NCBI RefSeq assembly: GCF_017830045.1
Contig: NZ_JAEDXU010000015.1
Span: 25,227-89,226 of the forward strand
DNA: 64,000 nucleotides
Reading direction: 5' to 3'
Source of the DNA: Enterococcus larvae
GTDB lineage: Bacteria > Bacillota > Bacilli > Lactobacillales > Enterococcaceae
Both the position numbers and the translations under genes were made by a program. Shown here in pieces: positions 1 through 10,653 of the stretch. The notes under the pieces were generated by a model. The model searched no databases. It saw nothing but the letters and a program-made list of their open reading frames with translations, and was not told where the DNA came from. Position 1 is the stretch's first letter; every line of letters begins with the position of its first letter.

Positions 1-728
1 GTATCTTCTGTATATTTTTCGACACGGTAGCCGCTATCGTCAATAATGATAACTTCTCCTGGGCCTACATCTCGAATAAAGGTCGCACCGCTGACCTCCA
101 GCGCACAGGTCTCGCTGGCAATCACATAAGCACCATTTTTCATCTGCCCTAAAGCTAACGGACGAAAAGCGTTTGGATCTAGCGCAGCAATCATCGCTGT
201 CTCCGTCAACAACAGATAAGCAAATCCGCCTTTGACCTGACATAAGCTTTCCTTCAACCGTTCGATGAATGTCGGTTGTTTACTTTTTCTGATAAGATGC
301 ATCAAAATCTCTGTATCTGAATTAGAATGAAAGATTGCTCCATCCTTTTCCAGAGATGTTCTAAGACTTTTCGCATTTGTCAGATTTCCGTTATGGGCAA
401 GTCCCACAGCTCCATCGTAAAATTTAAATAGAAATGGCTGAATATTATCAACACTGCCATTTCCCGCAGTCGCATAGCGAACATGACCGATAGCTGCCTG
501 TCCTTTTAGCGCCGCAAGCAGACTATCTTCTTTGAACACCTCAGACAGCAGCCCTAAATCTCTGTGGCCGTTCAGTTTGCCTTGATCATTCGCAACGATT
601 CCAGCACCTTCCTGCCCTCTATGCTGTAAGCTGTGTAAACCAAAATAGGTGACACGGGACGCATCCGGATGTCCCCAGACACCGAATACGCCGCATTCTT
701 CATTTAAACTTCTTACTTCATAAGACAT
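1..728 (-). CDS. purF: Amidophosphoribosyltransferase PurF, N-terminal part (cut by window edge)
   Basis: Catalyses the first committed step of purine synthesis in the cytosol, converting PRPP and glutamine to phosphoribosylamine. About the first 242 codons are present and the frame runs off the left edge, so the phosphoribosyltransferase half is not visible. The protein begins [16 protein letters not shown]; Cys12 would be the N-terminal nucleophile of the Ntn glutaminase domain once the short propeptide is removed, and the motifs [11 protein letters not shown] and AHNGNLTN support this domain. The start lies 16 bases inside the end of purL, which indicates translational coupling at the distal end of the purC-S-Q-L-F unit. 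Family assignment is secure. Confidence 0.95.
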   Translation of the reverse strand, partial: MSYEVRSLNEECGVFGVWGHPDASRVTYFGLHSLQHRGQEGAGIVANDQGKLNGHRDLGLLSEVFKEDSLLAALKGQAAIGHVRYATAGNGSVDNIQPFLFKFYDGAVGLAHNGNLTNAKSLRTSLEKDGAIFHSNSDTEILMHLIRKSKQPTFIERLKESLCQVKGGFAYLLLTETAMIAALDPNAFRPLALGQMKNGAYVIASETCALEVSGATFIRDVGPGEVIIIDDSGYRVEKYTED

Positions 729-2935
729 GGAATAGCTTCCTCCCATAGTTCTTTGGCTTTACGAGTACCCACCATGACTTTTCCATCCGCATTTTCAATG
801 ATGATTTCTGCTTTTTCAGTAACCACACCAATATGCTCCACGCGATCCTCCATCGTTGCTTCAAAGGCTGCCTGATTTTCCGGAGCAACCGACAATACAA
901 ATCGTGACTGTGTTTCTGAGAACAACCAAGCTGCCGATAAATCAAGTGCTGCTTCTATTCCCAGCTCATTCTTGAAGCAAGATTCAGCCAAAGCAACTGC
1001 CAGCCCGCCTTCTGAGCAATCATGGGCACTTGCAACTAACCCTTGTTGAATAGCCTGAAGAACAGCGTCTTGATTTTCCTTTTCTTCTGTTAGGTCAAAT
1101 GCCATCAAGCGACCTTCTATTTTTCCTAGCTGCATTTTTTGCAGCTCACTTCCATTGAAATCCGCCTGCGTGGTGCCTACAACATAAACTAAGTCCCCGA
1201 CCTTTTTGAATTCCTGTGTTGTGATATGAGAAAGATCTTGCACTAAGCCTACCATACCAATCATCGGCGTAGGATAGATTGCCTTTCCATCTGTCTCGTT
1301 ATATAGGGAAACATTTCCTGAAATAACAGGTGTATCCAGAACTTCGCACGCCTTCGCAATTCCATCAGCAGACGTCCATAATTCCCAGAAACCCTCAGGC
1401 TTATCAGGCGAACCGTAATTCAGGCAATCAGTGATAGCCAATGGTTGACCTCCTGAACAGACAATATTCCGTGCCGCTTCCGCAACAGCGATTTGTCCGC
1501 CGATTTCAGGATTCAAATATAAGTAACGGGCATTACAGTCTGTCGTCATCGCTAAGGCCTTTTCTGTCCCTCTGACCCGTAAAACGGCAGCGTCACTTCC
1601 CGGTAATACAACGGTATTTGTCCGTACCTGAGAATCATAGGTTTGATAAATCATTTTCTTCGATGCAATCGTCGGCTGCTGCAATAGCTCTAGTAAGGTT
1701 TCACTTGCATCTTGAATTTCTGGTTCAAAATCAGCCATCTCTTCAAATTCTTTGATTCGAGCCGGCTCCTTTTTCTCTTTTTGATAAACTGGCGCATCTT
1801 CTGCCAACGCATCTACAGGAAGGTTCGCAACTTCTATACCTTTATGATATAAGCGATATAGACCATCATCGGTCACTTCTCCAATGGTTACTGCATCCAA
1901 ATCATATTTTTTGAACAATGTCACAACTTCGTCTTCATGCCCTTGTTCAACACAAATCAGCATACGCTCTTGTGATTCAGAAAGCATCATTTCGTATGGC
2001 GTCATACCTGTCTCGCGCTGTGGTACATCATCGAGATACAGCTTTAATCCAGAACCAGCTTTAGACGCCATTTCTGAACTGGAAGACACCAAGCCAGCTG
2101 CACCCATATCTTGAATACCTACTAAAATATCTGCATGTTCTAAAATCAATTCCAAACAAGCTTCCAGAAGAAGCTTCTCCATAAATGGATCGCCTACCTG
2201 AACAGCTGAACGCTGCTGCTCTTCTCCTTCAACAAATTCCTCCGACGCAAAGGTTGCTCCATGGATACCATCACGACCGGTTTTTGCCCCTACGTACATA
2301 ATCGAATTGCCGACACCCTTTGCCTGACCTTTTTGAATATCCTTATGATCGATCAAGCCAACACACATGGCATTGACTAGTGGATTTCCTTCATAGCAGG
2401 GATCAAAAGCTACCTCGCCGCCAACCGTTGGAATCCCAATACAGTTTCCATAACCGCTGATTCCGGCAACAACTTCCTCTAATAAATATTTTGTTCGCTG
2501 ATTATCCAGTTCGCCAAAGCGCAGTGAATCCAAAATTGCGATGGGACGTGCACCCATACTGAAAATGTCACGAATGATACCGCCGACGCCTGTTGCCGCT
2601 CCTTCGTATGGTTCAACCGCAGAAGGATGATTATGACTCTCAGCCTTGAACACAACAGCTTGGCCATCACCAATATCAACGATCCCTGCTCCTTCGCCCG
2701 GACCTTGCAATACCTGAGGACCGGAAGTAGGGAATTTTCTTAATACTGGTTTTGAATTCTTATATGAGCAGTGCTCACTCCACATAACAGAAAATAACCC
2801 TGTTTCTGTATAGTTCGGCATTCTTCCAAGAATGTCTTCGGCGATCATTCGATATTCTTCATCAGTCAGACCCCATTCTGCATAAATCTTATTGTCTTTG
2901 ATTTCCTGAGCAGTCGGTTCATTTATTTTCATCAT
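713..2935 (-). CDS. purL: Phosphoribosylformylglycinamidine synthase, large subunit PurL
   Basis: ATP-dependent synthetase subunit that turns FGAR into FGAM, using ammonia delivered by PurQ with PurS as the third subunit. At 740 residues it is the small PurL form of Gram-positive bacteria, not the roughly 1300-residue fused enzyme, which fits the separate purS and purQ upstream. Recognisable stretches include [13 protein letters not shown] near the N-terminus, the AESHNHPSA motif of the AIRS-like ATP site, and a second AIRS-like half with [14 protein letters not shown] near residue 640. The start overlaps the purQ stop by 4 bases and the end overlaps purF by 16 bases. Confidence 0.97.
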   Translation of the reverse strand: MMKINEPTAQEIKDNKIYAEWGLTDEEYRMIAEDILGRMPNYTETGLFSVMWSEHCSYKNSKPVLRKFPTSGPQVLQGPGEGAGIVDIGDGQAVVFKAESHNHPSAVEPYEGAATGVGGIIRDIFSMGARPIAILDSLRFGELDNQRTKYLLEEVVAGISGYGNCIGIPTVGGEVAFDPCYEGNPLVNAMCVGLIDHKDIQKGQAKGVGNSIMYVGAKTGRDGIHGATFASEEFVEGEEQQRSAVQVGDPFMEKLLLEACLELILEHADILVGIQDMGAAGLVSSSSEMASKAGSGLKLYLDDVPQRETGMTPYEMMLSESQERMLICVEQGHEDEVVTLFKKYDLDAVTIGEVTDDGLYRLYHKGIEVANLPVDALAEDAPVYQKEKKEPARIKEFEEMADFEPEIQDASETLLELLQQPTIASKKMIYQTYDSQVRTNTVVLPGSDAAVLRVRGTEKALAMTTDCNARYLYLNPEIGGQIAVAEAARNIVCSGGQPLAITDCLNYGSPDKPEGFWELWTSADGIAKACEVLDTPVISGNVSLYNETDGKAIYPTPMIGMVGLVQDLSHITTQEFKKVGDLVYVVGTTQADFNGSELQKMQLGKIEGRLMAFDLTEEKENQDAVLQAIQQGLVASAHDCSEGGLAVALAESCFKNELGIEAALDLSAAWLFSETQSRFVLSVAPENQAAFEATMEDRVEHIGVVTEKAEIIIENADGKVMVGTRKAKELWEEAIPCLMK

Positions 2936-3615
2936 GCTAAATTATTCACCTTTCCAAAATTATTGATGATCGATTGAAAGAAACGGCGTCCATCTTCAGA
3001 GCCTAACAGGCTTTCCACCGCTCTCTCCGGGTGAGGCATCATACCAAGAACATTGCCTTTTTCATTGATGATTCCAGCAATATCTGCCACACTTCCATTT
3101 GGATTGTCATTCGAGTAAGTAAAGACGATCTGGTTATTGTCTTTCAGCTGTTGCAGTGTTTCTTCATCACAATAATAGTTTCCTTCACCATGAGCGACAG
3201 GAATTTGAATGATTTCATCCTGTTCATAAGCAGAGGTGAATCTCGTTTCAGCGTTGACAACCTTCAGTTCGGCTGTTTTACAGACAAAGTGCAAAGACTT
3301 ATTTCTAATCAATGCTCCCGGAAGTAAACCGGCTTCTGTCAGAATTTGGAATCCATTACAGGTACCAAATACTGGTTTGCCTTCTTCAGCAAAGCGAATC
3401 ACTTCTTCAATAATTTTAGAAAAACGGGCAATCGCACCACAGCGCAGGTAGTCTCCATAAGAGAATCCACCCGGTAATAGAACACCGTCAAAGCCCTCAA
3501 GACTTTCCGCATCATGACGTACATATTCTGCTTCAGCACCAAGAACATCCTTTACAGCCCAAAGCATATCCATGTCACAATTCGATCCTGGAAAAACGAT
3601 CACTGCAAATCTCAT
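2932..3615 (-). CDS. purQ: FGAM synthase glutaminase subunit PurQ
   Basis: Class I glutamine amidotransferase that supplies ammonia to PurL. The start is taken at [12 protein letters not shown] (227 residues) because it matches the conserved family N-terminus and lies one base after the purS stop; a longer in-frame reading would run back into purS. The catalytic triad is visible: Cys86 in FGTCNGFQ, and His195 and Glu197 in MMPHPERA. PurQ overlaps purL by 4 bases, as expected for subunits of one complex made from one mRNA. Confidence 0.97.
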   Translation of the reverse strand: MRFAVIVFPGSNCDMDMLWAVKDVLGAEAEYVRHDAESLEGFDGVLLPGGFSYGDYLRCGAIARFSKIIEEVIRFAEEGKPVFGTCNGFQILTEAGLLPGALIRNKSLHFVCKTAELKVVNAETRFTSAYEQDEIIQIPVAHGEGNYYCDEETLQQLKDNNQIVFTYSNDNPNGSVADIAGIINEKGNVLGMMPHPERAVESLLGSEDGRRFFQSIINNFGKVNNLA

Positions 3616-3616
3616 G

Positions 3617-3865
3617 CTATTCTTCCTCCATGATTTCATAACGATAAGTTTCCATATTGACATTTGCTAAAAGGCTGTCACAAATCTTTTCAATTGCTTC
3701 TTCGATTGGCTGGTCTGATTTAGCTACCTTGATTTCAAAATATTTGCCAATTCGAACCTCTTCGATTGCTTCATAGCCTAAACGATGAATCGCTCCCTTA
3801 ACTGCTTCTCCCTGTGGGTCTAATACTGAATCCTTATACGTTACATATACTTTTACAAAATACAT
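3617..3865 (-). CDS. purS: FGAM synthase subunit PurS
   Basis: Small 82-residue subunit that bridges PurQ and PurL in the Gram-positive FGAM synthase complex. The sequence starts [22 protein letters not shown] and contains the conserved AIHRLGY segment. It sits directly between purC and purQ, with a one-base gap before purQ. A gap of about 120 bases separates it from purC; I see no terminator there, so it probably belongs to the same transcript. Confidence 0.96.
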   Translation of the reverse strand: MYFVKVYVTYKDSVLDPQGEAVKGAIHRLGYEAIEEVRIGKYFEIKVAKSDQPIEEAIEKICDSLLANVNMETYRYEIMEEE

Positions 3866-3986
3866 TTAATACGCTCTCCTATCTCTTATAAGTTCTTTAA
3901 AAACGATCTATTACTGTTGTTCCCTCACCCATTCTGGCAAAAAAGGTACATTTCTTACGAAGAATCTTCACACAGAATGTATATGA

Positions 3987-4700
3987 TTATTTATTTTTTA
4001 GCCTTGAGAATACTTCCTGATATACTGGGACAATGTCACCCAAATCTTTGCGATAGACGTCCTTATCCAAATGCTCATTCGTTTCCTTATCCCACAATCG
4101 ACACGTATCCGGGGAAATTTCGTCTGCCAACAGAATACTGCCGTCAGCTGATCTGCCGAACTCTATCTTAAAATCGATCAAACGAATGCCGATCTCGTCG
4201 AATAACGTGATCAACACTTCATTTATTTTTCGTGCTGCTGCCTTAAGAACAGCAATTTCTTCATCATTGGCAATCCCTAAGATTTTCACATGGTCATCAT
4301 TGATAATTGGATCATCCAGCGCATCTTCCTTGTAGTAGAACTCTAATACTGGGAAATCCAATAATTTCCCTTCCTCCACTGCCAATCTTTTTGAAAAACT
4401 TCCGGTAGCATAATTACGAACAACAACTTCCAGAGGGATGATATCAACCTGTTCAACTAATTGTTCGTCATTTGATAATTGTCGGATAAAATGACTTTCT
4501 ATTCCTTTTACAGCCAGTTTTTCAAATATGCTGGAGGTGATTTGATTGTTCAGCTCTGCCTTTCCAAGAACTTCATCTTTTCTTGCGCCGTTCAAAGCCG
4601 TTGCCTGATCAAGGTATTGCACCCATAAGTGCCCTTCCTCATCCGTAGCAAACAACTTTTTTGCCTTCCCTTCGTAAAGTAATTCTCTCTTTTTTACCAA
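3987..4700 (-). CDS. purC: SAICAR synthetase PurC
   Basis: Phosphoribosylaminoimidazole-succinocarboxamide synthase; joins CAIR and aspartate using ATP. The 237-residue length is normal. The N-terminal LLYEGKAKKLFATDEEG glycine-rich ATP loop, the VEVVVRNYATGSFSKR-type segment and the C-terminal LADEISPDTCRLWD motif all match. It is the first gene of the purC-S-Q-L-F unit and is preceded by a promoter with two PurBoxes (4769-4844), so it is likely controlled by PurR and PRPP. Confidence 0.97.
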   Translation of the reverse strand: MVKKRELLYEGKAKKLFATDEEGHLWVQYLDQATALNGARKDEVLGKAELNNQITSSIFEKLAVKGIESHFIRQLSNDEQLVEQVDIIPLEVVVRNYATGSFSKRLAVEEGKLLDFPVLEFYYKEDALDDPIINDDHVKILGIANDEEIAVLKAAARKINEVLITLFDEIGIRLIDFKIEFGRSADGSILLADEISPDTCRLWDKETNEHLDKDVYRKDLGDIVPVYQEVFSRLKNK

Positions 4701-4768
4701 TGATTAACTTCCTTTCCAAATGATATAATGAGATCACATAAAAATAGTTCGTTCTTTATCTTGTTTAC

Positions 4769-4844
4769 ATTTTAACAAGCCTAAAATGAACAGTCAACGA
4801 AAACTGAACTTTATAATCAAAACAAAACAATAACGTTCGTGTTT
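4769..4844 (-). promoter_or_regulatory. purC promoter with paired PurBoxes
   Basis: On the minus strand a -35 TTGACT (4792-4797) and a -10 TAAAAT (4769-4774) are separated by 17 bp, giving a predicted start near 4762. PurBox-like sites lie just upstream: AAAACTGAACTTT (4800-4812) and, inverted, AAACACGAACGTT (4832-4844). Their centres are 31 bp apart, at about -45 and -76. The published consensus is AWWWCCGAACWWT. The same arrangement is found in front of purE. PurR acts as an activator in Lactococcus and as a repressor in Bacillus; the placement upstream of the -35 favours activation here (inference). Confidence 0.75.
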
Positions 4845-4899
4845 AACGAAAAATAAATGTATAGAATTTTTTAAGATTTTTCTCTTCTAATGGTAAGCA

Positions 4900-4928
4900 T
4901 TTACATTTTATACGTTCAGTGGTATTCT
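4900..4928 (+). promoter_or_regulatory. Candidate promoter for the small gene at 4995
   Basis: TTTACA (4900-4905), 17 bp, TATTCT (4923-4928) on the plus strand, about 65 bases before the start of the divergent small gene. The match to sigma-A boxes is good for -35 and moderate for -10. Confidence 0.5.
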
Positions 4929-4994
4929 AAAAGAAATAATTACAGTAAAAAAATAATTTTATGATGTTTTTTGATTGTAGGGAGGATTAATCAC

Positions 4995-5378
4995 ATGCAG
5001 GACGACTACGGAACCATTGCTCAGGATTTCTTGGAATCTCTTTCTCAACGTGATAAAACACGCTTATACAATGACCTGTTAGCTTTGAAAGCTGTACATA
5101 ATATGAATCAAGATCGAACTTATTACACGTTCAAAAATATTAAACGCAGTGTAAAAAAATATTCTGAACGAAGAAAACGTTCTTTCCACTATGTAAACAA
5201 CCAAAACGTTGAATTGATGATTCATCAAATACATGAACAGCACTTTTTCAAAAATGCATACCGTATCGAAGTTTATATAGGAAAACACGAATGCAGCTAT
5301 GAGTTTATCGAAAGACTGCTTCAGACTATCCAAACAGCACCTAAAATGCAGGCTGCTTATCAAGAAATTTTAGCTTAA
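4995..5378 (+). CDS. Conserved hypothetical protein, 127 aa, divergent from purC
   Basis: I do not recognise a named family. The start is ATG 4995, preceded by GGGAGGA, giving MQDDYGTIAQDFLES; an upstream in-frame TTG has no ribosome binding site. The product is basic and probably soluble and helical, with a charged stretch (NIKRSVKKYSERRKRS) around residues 48-65 and no signal peptide or transmembrane segment. It is monocistronic, followed by its own terminator (5387-5423), and lies between the two purine units on the opposite strand. Its position does not prove a role in purine metabolism. Confidence 0.7.
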   Translation: MQDDYGTIAQDFLESLSQRDKTRLYNDLLALKAVHNMNQDRTYYTFKNIKRSVKKYSERRKRSFHYVNNQNVELMIHQIHEQHFFKNAYRIEVYIGKHECSYEFIERLLQTIQTAPKMQAAYQEILA

Positions 5379-5386
5379 AACATTTA

Positions 5387-5423
5387 GAAGACTGAAATCC
5401 AAAAGGGTTTCAGTCTTCTTTCA
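5387..5423 (+). terminator. Rho-independent terminator of the 4995 gene
   Basis: Stem GAAGACTGAAA / TTTCAGTCTTC around a short loop, followed by TTTC. Confidence 0.8.
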
Positions 5424-5438
5424 GCTTCATTCATATAC

Positions 5439-5490
5439 AAAAAAGGATACAGGAACAGACCGTTGAATGGTTTGTTCCTGTATCCTTTTA
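5439..5490 (-). terminator. Terminator of the purE-K-B unit (near-symmetrical)
   Basis: AAAGGATACAGGAACA pairs with TGTTCCTGTATCCTTT, with an A tract on one side and T residues on the other, so it can act from either strand. It lies immediately after the purB stop codon. Confidence 0.85.
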
Positions 5491-5492
5491 GA

Positions 5493-6785
5493 TTATAGCC
5501 CTACACGTTCAAAGATCGTGTCGACATTCTTCAAATGATAATTATAGTCAAATGCGTCATCCAGTTCATCCTGAGAAAGAACTGAAGTGATTTTTTCATC
5601 TTGCTCTAGAAGCGGTTTGAAATCAGTTTGATGATCCCAAGCGTAAGCCGTTTTAGGCTGTACCAAATCATAAGCTTCTTCCCGAGTCATTCCATGATCG
5701 ATCAGCTTCAGCAATACACGCTGGCTGTAAATCAATCCGAAGGTGGCATTCATATTTCGTTTCATATTTTCCGGGAATACAGTCAGATTCTTCACGATAT
5801 TACCGAAGCGGTTCAGCATATAGTTCAACAGCATCGTAGTATCAGGGATAATGATTCGTTCTGCCGAAGAATGAGAGATGTCTCTTTCATGCCATAACGA
5901 AACATTTTCGTAGGCTGTAACCATATGTCCTCTAATCACGCGTGCCAGACCGCTCATATTTTCAGAGCCGATTGGGTTACGCTTATGGGGCATTGCGGAT
6001 GAGCCTTTCTGACCTTTCGCAAAGAATTCCTCAACCTCTCTTGTTTCAGATTTCTGCAAACCACGAATCTCAGTAGCGAATTTTTCAATACTAGTAGCAA
6101 TCAATGCCAGTGCTGAAAAATACTCTGCATGTAAATCGCGAGGAAGAACCTGAGTTGAGATTTCCTGTGCACGAATCCCTAGCTTATCACAAACATACTC
6201 CTCTACAAATGGAGGAATATTGGCAAACGTACCTACTGCTCCGCTGATTTTTCCAGCCTCAACACCTTTTGCAGCATGCTCAAAACGTTCAATATTTCGT
6301 TTCATTTCAGAATACCATAATGCCAGCTTCAAGCCGAATGTCGTAGGCTCTGCATGGACCCCATGTGTCCGCCCCATCATCACCGTATGCTTATGTTCTT
6401 TCGCTTTCTCTCCAATGACCTCTGTGAAAGTCTGCAAATCTTTTCTCAAGATATCATTTGCCTGCTTCAGCAAGTATCCGTAAGCAGTATCTACAACATC
6501 TGTACTTGTCAGTCCGTAATGGACCCATTTTCGTTCATCTCCAAGGGTTTCTGATACCGCTCTTGTGAACGCCACCACATCATGTCTGGTAGTTTCCTCG
6601 ATTTCAAGGATTCTTGCAACATCGAAGGAAGCATGCTCTCTGATTTTCTTCACGTCTTCTTTAGGGATTTCTCCTAATTCCGCCCATGCTTCATCAGCTA
6701 GAATTTCCACCTCGAGCCAAGCCTGGTAGCGATTTTCATCTGTCCAAATATTTCTCATTTCCGGTCTTGAATAGCGATCGATCAT
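5493..6785 (-). CDS. purB: Adenylosuccinate lyase PurB
   Basis: Fumarase/aspartase-superfamily lyase that acts twice in purine synthesis: SAICAR to AICAR plus fumarate, and adenylosuccinate to AMP plus fumarate. The start is placed at [14 protein letters not shown] (430 residues), the conserved family N-terminus, eight codons inside the longest open frame. The signature [11 protein letters not shown] is at residues 261-271 and the active-site segment [14 protein letters not shown], with His141, is at 138-151. It is the last gene of the purE-K-B unit, 14 bases after purK. Confidence 0.97.
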   Translation of the reverse strand: MIDRYSRPEMRNIWTDENRYQAWLEVEILADEAWAELGEIPKEDVKKIREHASFDVARILEIEETTRHDVVAFTRAVSETLGDERKWVHYGLTSTDVVDTAYGYLLKQANDILRKDLQTFTEVIGEKAKEHKHTVMMGRTHGVHAEPTTFGLKLALWYSEMKRNIERFEHAAKGVEAGKISGAVGTFANIPPFVEEYVCDKLGIRAQEISTQVLPRDLHAEYFSALALIATSIEKFATEIRGLQKSETREVEEFFAKGQKGSSAMPHKRNPIGSENMSGLARVIRGHMVTAYENVSLWHERDISHSSAERIIIPDTTMLLNYMLNRFGNIVKNLTVFPENMKRNMNATFGLIYSQRVLLKLIDHGMTREEAYDLVQPKTAYAWDHQTDFKPLLEQDEKITSVLSQDELDDAFDYNYHLKNVDTIFERVGL

Positions 6786-6799
6786 TGTTTTATCCCTTC

Positions 6800-7930
6800 C
6801 TAATCCCAAATACTGGTTTGATAAATTTCTTCTAATGTATCAAAAATGTCATCGGTCAAAATAGTGATATGGCCCATTTTTCTCCCTGGCTTTGCCTCTG
6901 ATTTACCATAGTAATGAAAATGCCAATCCATCTTTTCAGAAATATAATCCATTGTTTCATAGATTTCTTCTCCCATGATATTGACCATCACTGCATCAGA
7001 CAATAGCTTGATTGATGGGATCGACCAGCCGCAAATTCCACGGATATGTGTGTCGAATTGGCTGAAGCTGCAGGCTTCGATTGTGTAGTGTCCTGAATTG
7101 TGAGGTCTCGGTGCCAACTCATTAACATAAATCCCACCATTATTTGTCAGGAACATCTCTACAGCGAGTGTTCCGGCTAAATTGACCTCTTTTGCAATCA
7201 ATCTGGCAATTCGCTGTGCTTCTTCTATTACTTCATCGTCTACTCTTGCAGGTACAATCGTTTCATGAAGGATGTTGTTTCTATGAATATTTTCTACAAC
7301 AGGAAATGTTTCAATATCTCCACTGCCATTTCCTGAAACTAATACTGAAATTTCTTTTTCAAACGGAATCCAAGCTTCCAATACACAGGTTCCTTCTTTT
7401 AGTAAATTCATAGAAGGAGCCAAATCAGAGGGACTATATAAAACATACTGACCCTTTCCATCATAGCCGCCACGTGTGGTTTTCAATACGCAAGGATAAC
7501 CAATACCATCGATTGCATCTTGTATATCTGTCGGACTCACAATCGTCGCATATGGCGCAATCACGACATTATTAGACTCTAAAAAACTCTTTTCCAGTAA
7601 ACGGTCCTGTGTGATTGCCAGCAAATCCGTTCCCTGAGGAATATCTACTAAATGCTGAATATGTATCAAACTATCAACATCGACATTTTCAAACTCATAA
7701 GTCACAACCTGAGATCTATTCGCCAGTTCCTCCAGCGCTTCTAAATCATTATATTCAGCTAATAAATGCCAGTCTGCTACTTGAGCAGCAGGGCAATCAA
7801 CGCTTGGATCTAATACAGCAATTCGAAAACCCATTTCCTTGGCACTTAAGGCCATCATTTTTCCTAATTGCCCGCCGCCGACAATTCCGATCATCTGCCC
7901 CGGTAATACAGGCTTATTCAAGGTCATCAC
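6800..7930 (-). CDS. purK: N5-carboxyaminoimidazole ribonucleotide synthase PurK
   Basis: ATP-grasp enzyme that makes N5-CAIR from AIR, bicarbonate and ATP, handing product to PurE. The 376-residue protein has the N-terminal [13 protein letters not shown] nucleotide-binding loop (about residues 15-27), central [15 protein letters not shown] of the ATP-grasp fold and [17 protein letters not shown] near residue 270. Two start codons (MMTL) are adjacent and cannot be told apart. The start overlaps the purE stop by 17 bases. Confidence 0.97.
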   Translation of the reverse strand: MMTLNKPVLPGQMIGIVGGGQLGKMMALSAKEMGFRIAVLDPSVDCPAAQVADWHLLAEYNDLEALEELANRSQVVTYEFENVDVDSLIHIQHLVDIPQGTDLLAITQDRLLEKSFLESNNVVIAPYATIVSPTDIQDAIDGIGYPCVLKTTRGGYDGKGQYVLYSPSDLAPSMNLLKEGTCVLEAWIPFEKEISVLVSGNGSGDIETFPVVENIHRNNILHETIVPARVDDEVIEEAQRIARLIAKEVNLAGTLAVEMFLTNNGGIYVNELAPRPHNSGHYTIEACSFSQFDTHIRGICGWSIPSIKLLSDAVMVNIMGEEIYETMDYISEKMDWHFHYYGKSEAKPGRKMGHITILTDDIFDTLEEIYQTSIWD

Positions 7931-8402
7931 TACTTTCCATCACGATTTGTTCAAGAGATTCACGTCGCTCTTTTAATTTTTCCGCTATCTCTAAATCATA
8001 CATGGAAAGCATCTGAACTGCAAGTAGTCCGGCATTGGTTGCTCCAGCTTTTCCGATCGCTGTAGTAGCAACTGGTACACCGCCCGGCATTTGAACGATC
8101 GACAACAAAGAATCCAGCCCGCTCAAGGCTTTGGATTGTACCGGAACACCAATTACCGGCAATGTTGTTTTCGCTGCAACCATGCCCGGTAAATGTGCAG
8201 CGCCGCCAGCTCCTGCAATAATCACCTTGATTCCCCGTTCCCTAGCTGTTTCAGCAAAGGTAAACATATAATCAGGTGTTCGATGGGCAGAAACAACTTT
8301 TTTTTCATAGGGAATCTGAAATTCTTCAAGGATATCACAGGCGAGCTTCATCGTTTCCCAATCCGATGTACTCCCCATGATCACAGATACTACAGTAGAC
8401 AT
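7914..8402 (-). CDS. purE: N5-CAIR mutase PurE
   Basis: Rearranges N5-CAIR to CAIR, the step after PurK. The 162-residue length fits class I PurE. Conserved segments are MGSTSDW (residues 9-15), SAHRTPDYM in the active site and the [11 protein letters not shown] loop. It is the first gene of purE-K-B, and a strong promoter with PurBoxes lies in the 110 bases upstream. Confidence 0.97.
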   Translation of the reverse strand: MSTVVSVIMGSTSDWETMKLACDILEEFQIPYEKKVVSAHRTPDYMFTFAETARERGIKVIIAGAGGAAHLPGMVAAKTTLPVIGVPVQSKALSGLDSLLSIVQMPGGVPVATTAIGKAGATNAGLLAVQMLSMYDLEIAEKLKERRESLEQIVMESSDDLE

Positions 8403-8435
8403 AATTCAACCCTCTCTATGGTTTTTATTAGTTCC

Positions 8436-8511
8436 ATTTTAGCAACCTCAAACACAGGTGTCAAAGAAATATCGAATGTTAATTCTTTTTTTAATGTTAT
8501 CGTTCGTGTTT
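8436..8511 (-). promoter_or_regulatory. purE promoter with paired PurBoxes
   Basis: Minus-strand -35 TTGACA (8459-8464, perfect) and -10 TAAAAT (8436-8441) with 17 bp spacing; predicted start near 8429. PurBox-like sites are AATATCGAATGTT (8468-8480) and, inverted, AAACACGAACGAT (8499-8511), centres 30 bp apart, at about -45 and -76. The lactococcal PurBox is known to be centred near -76. The arrangement is essentially superimposable on that of purC. Confidence 0.78.
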
Positions 8512-8610
8512 AAACCAAATTCTGCTTCATACAAAATCTCAAGCCAAGTATATCTTCTTATAAATATAAGGACTGCTTCATATCTTACGATAATGGAGTC
8601 AGGGAACTGC

Positions 8611-8649
8611 AAAAAGAGGAGAAAATCACCTGTTGATCTTCTCCTCTTC
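8611..8649 (-). terminator. Terminator of xpt-pbuX
   Basis: On the minus strand GAAGAGGAGAAGATC pairs with GATTTTCTCCTCTT and is followed by TTTTGC. It directly follows the pbuX stop codon. Confidence 0.8.
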
Positions 8650-8660
8650 TATTCAACTTT

Positions 8661-9989
8661 CTATTCCTCAGTCTGACTGTCTTCAGATTTTACTCCATTG
8701 AATAAGAAATTCAATACGATAGCTGAAAGACTACTCATTACAATACCATTACCAGTAAACATAGTGATCGTTTCCGGCATTTTAGCAAATAGCTCCGGCA
8801 TCATATTGAAGCCCAGACCGAAACCAATAGAGACAGCAATAATCAGCAAATTTTTATCATTTTGGAAATTGACCTTGGACAGCATCTTCATTCCCTGAAC
8901 AGCGACCATACCAAACATTACCAACATCCCTCCACCTAATACTGGTTCCGGAATGATTTGAGCAGCAGCACCGAACTTAGGAAGCAAGCCTAAAATAATC
9001 AAGAAAAATGCAGAAAAATAAATCGGCTTGCGAGTCTTTATTCCTGACAGCTGAACCAAACCTACATTTTGAGAAAAGCCTGTGTAAGGGAATGTGTTAA
9101 AAATACCACCTAGAATGACCGCCAGTCCTTCTGCGCGGTATCCCTTTTTCAATTCCTGTTCGCCAACATGCTTGCCAGTGATATCGCCCAAGGCAAAGTA
9201 AACACCTGTTGACTCTACCATGCTGACAATTGAAATAATGATCATCAGAATAATAGAAGAAACATCAAAAGTCGGTGTGCCAAAGTAAAAGGGCTGTGGA
9301 AAATGGAACCACGTTGCCTCACCAATCGGCTGTAGATCCACCATACCTAAAACCGCAGCTAAAGCCGTACCACCAGCTAAACCAACTAATACCGAGATGG
9401 AGCGAATAAACCCTCGGCCCCACACTTGAACAATGACAATCAAAGCAATGGTAGTAAATGCCAGCAGCAGATTATCTGCTGAGCCAAAGGTCGGATCACT
9501 AGCCAGACCTCCACCCATTTTTTCAACAGCAACTGGGATAAGTGTCAAACCAATCACAGTAATAACCGTTCCTGTAACCAGTGGTGGAAACAAGACTTTT
9601 ATTTTTGAGAATACACCGGAAATCAATACAATAAAGATTCCCGCAGCAATGATCGAACCATAAATAGCACCGACACCCTTATCAGTACCAATCATGATCA
9701 AGGGAGCAACTGCCTGAATCGCACATCCCAAAACAACAGGTAACCCGATACCAAAAAACTTATTGACTGTCAATTGAAGCAGGGTCGCTACACCGCACAT
9801 AAAGATGTCAATCGAAATCAAGTATGTCATCTGCTCTGTATTAAAGTTCAGACCTGTTCCTATTAATAAAGGGACTGCCACCGCTCCTGCATACATAGCC
9901 AACAGGTGCTGTAATCCGAGAACGGCACTTTGAGCTGTAGACGTTTCAGGATGGTTCTTTTCTATCGCCGTATACTTACTTTGCGCCAT
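8661..9989 (-). CDS. pbuX: Xanthine permease PbuX
   Basis: Nucleobase-cation symporter-2 family permease that imports xanthine across the cytoplasmic membrane. The 442-residue hydrophobic protein has the many membrane segments of NCS2 carriers, an N-terminal GLQHLLAMYAGAVAVPL segment typical of uracil/xanthine permeases, and the FPYTGFSQNVGLVQLSG region near residue 300. It starts 2 bases after the xpt stop, so import and salvage are co-expressed behind the guanine riboswitch. Xanthine rather than uric acid specificity is inferred from linkage to xpt. Confidence 0.92.
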   Translation of the reverse strand: MAQSKYTAIEKNHPETSTAQSAVLGLQHLLAMYAGAVAVPLLIGTGLNFNTEQMTYLISIDIFMCGVATLLQLTVNKFFGIGLPVVLGCAIQAVAPLIMIGTDKGVGAIYGSIIAAGIFIVLISGVFSKIKVLFPPLVTGTVITVIGLTLIPVAVEKMGGGLASDPTFGSADNLLLAFTTIALIVIVQVWGRGFIRSISVLVGLAGGTALAAVLGMVDLQPIGEATWFHFPQPFYFGTPTFDVSSIILMIIISIVSMVESTGVYFALGDITGKHVGEQELKKGYRAEGLAVILGGIFNTFPYTGFSQNVGLVQLSGIKTRKPIYFSAFFLIILGLLPKFGAAAQIIPEPVLGGGMLVMFGMVAVQGMKMLSKVNFQNDKNLLIIAVSIGFGLGFNMMPELFAKMPETITMFTGNGIVMSSLSAIVLNFLFNGVKSEDSQTEE

Positions 9990-9991
9990 TC

Positions 9992-10573
9992 CTATGCGTC
10001 CTCCTCAAGAAATTCAACTGTATGATTTTTCAATGAAGCAATTCGAGCCAAAGAAACAACCTTCAAGCCCATTTCCTCCAAGAGCTCCCGACCATCCTGA
10101 AAAGATTTTTCAATCAGAATACCGATACCGGAAACAGATGCACCAGCCTGCTGGCAAAGCTCTACTAAGCCTTTTGCCGCTTGACCATTCGCTAAAAAAT
10201 CATCGATGATCAGAACTGTATCACCTTCAGATAAGAATTTTTTAGAAATAGATATTTGACTGGTTACCTGCTTAGTAAACGAATAAACAGATGATGTCAG
10301 CAATTCCTCATCCATCGTCAGGCTCTTTGCTTTACGAGCAAAGATCATCGGTATATCTAGAGCTTGCGCTGCATATAATGCCGGAGCGATGCCCGACGCT
10401 TCGATCGTCACTACCTTGGTGATTCCTTGATCCGCAAATACCTCAGCAAATCGTTTACCTATTTTTTCCATCAGCTCCGCATCTACCTGATGGGTAACAA
10501 AGCTGTCAACCTTTAAGACACCGTCACCTAGGACCTGTCCATCTTTTTTGATTCGTTCCACTAATTCTTTCAT
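9992..10573 (-). CDS. xpt: Xanthine phosphoribosyltransferase Xpt
   Basis: Salvages xanthine by transferring it to PRPP to give XMP. The start is set at [16 protein letters not shown] (193 residues), which follows a GGAGGA ribosome binding site; the longer open frame runs back through the riboswitch terminator. The PRPP-binding motif [11 protein letters not shown] is at residues 120-130, and the length fits the family. It is the first gene of the xpt-pbuX operon. Confidence 0.95.
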   Translation of the reverse strand: MKELVERIKKDGQVLGDGVLKVDSFVTHQVDAELMEKIGKRFAEVFADQGITKVVTIEASGIAPALYAAQALDIPMIFARKAKSLTMDEELLTSSVYSFTKQVTSQISISKKFLSEGDTVLIIDDFLANGQAAKGLVELCQQAGASVSGIGILIEKSFQDGRELLEEMGLKVVSLARIASLKNHTVEFLEEDA

Positions 10574-10598
10574 TCTAATGATCTCCTCCCAAAATACT

Positions 10599-10635
10599 AA
10601 AAAACCCCTTCTCTGCAAAGCAAAAAAGAGGTTCG
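10599..10635 (-). terminator. Regulatory terminator of the xpt purine riboswitch
   Basis: On the minus strand AACCTCTTTT pairs over ten positions with AGAAGGGGTT and is followed by TTTTTT. It lies between the aptamer and the xpt ribosome binding site, so ligand binding should favour this hairpin and stop transcription. Confidence 0.88.
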
Positions 10636-10653
10636 AATTGAACACGCTTTTCC

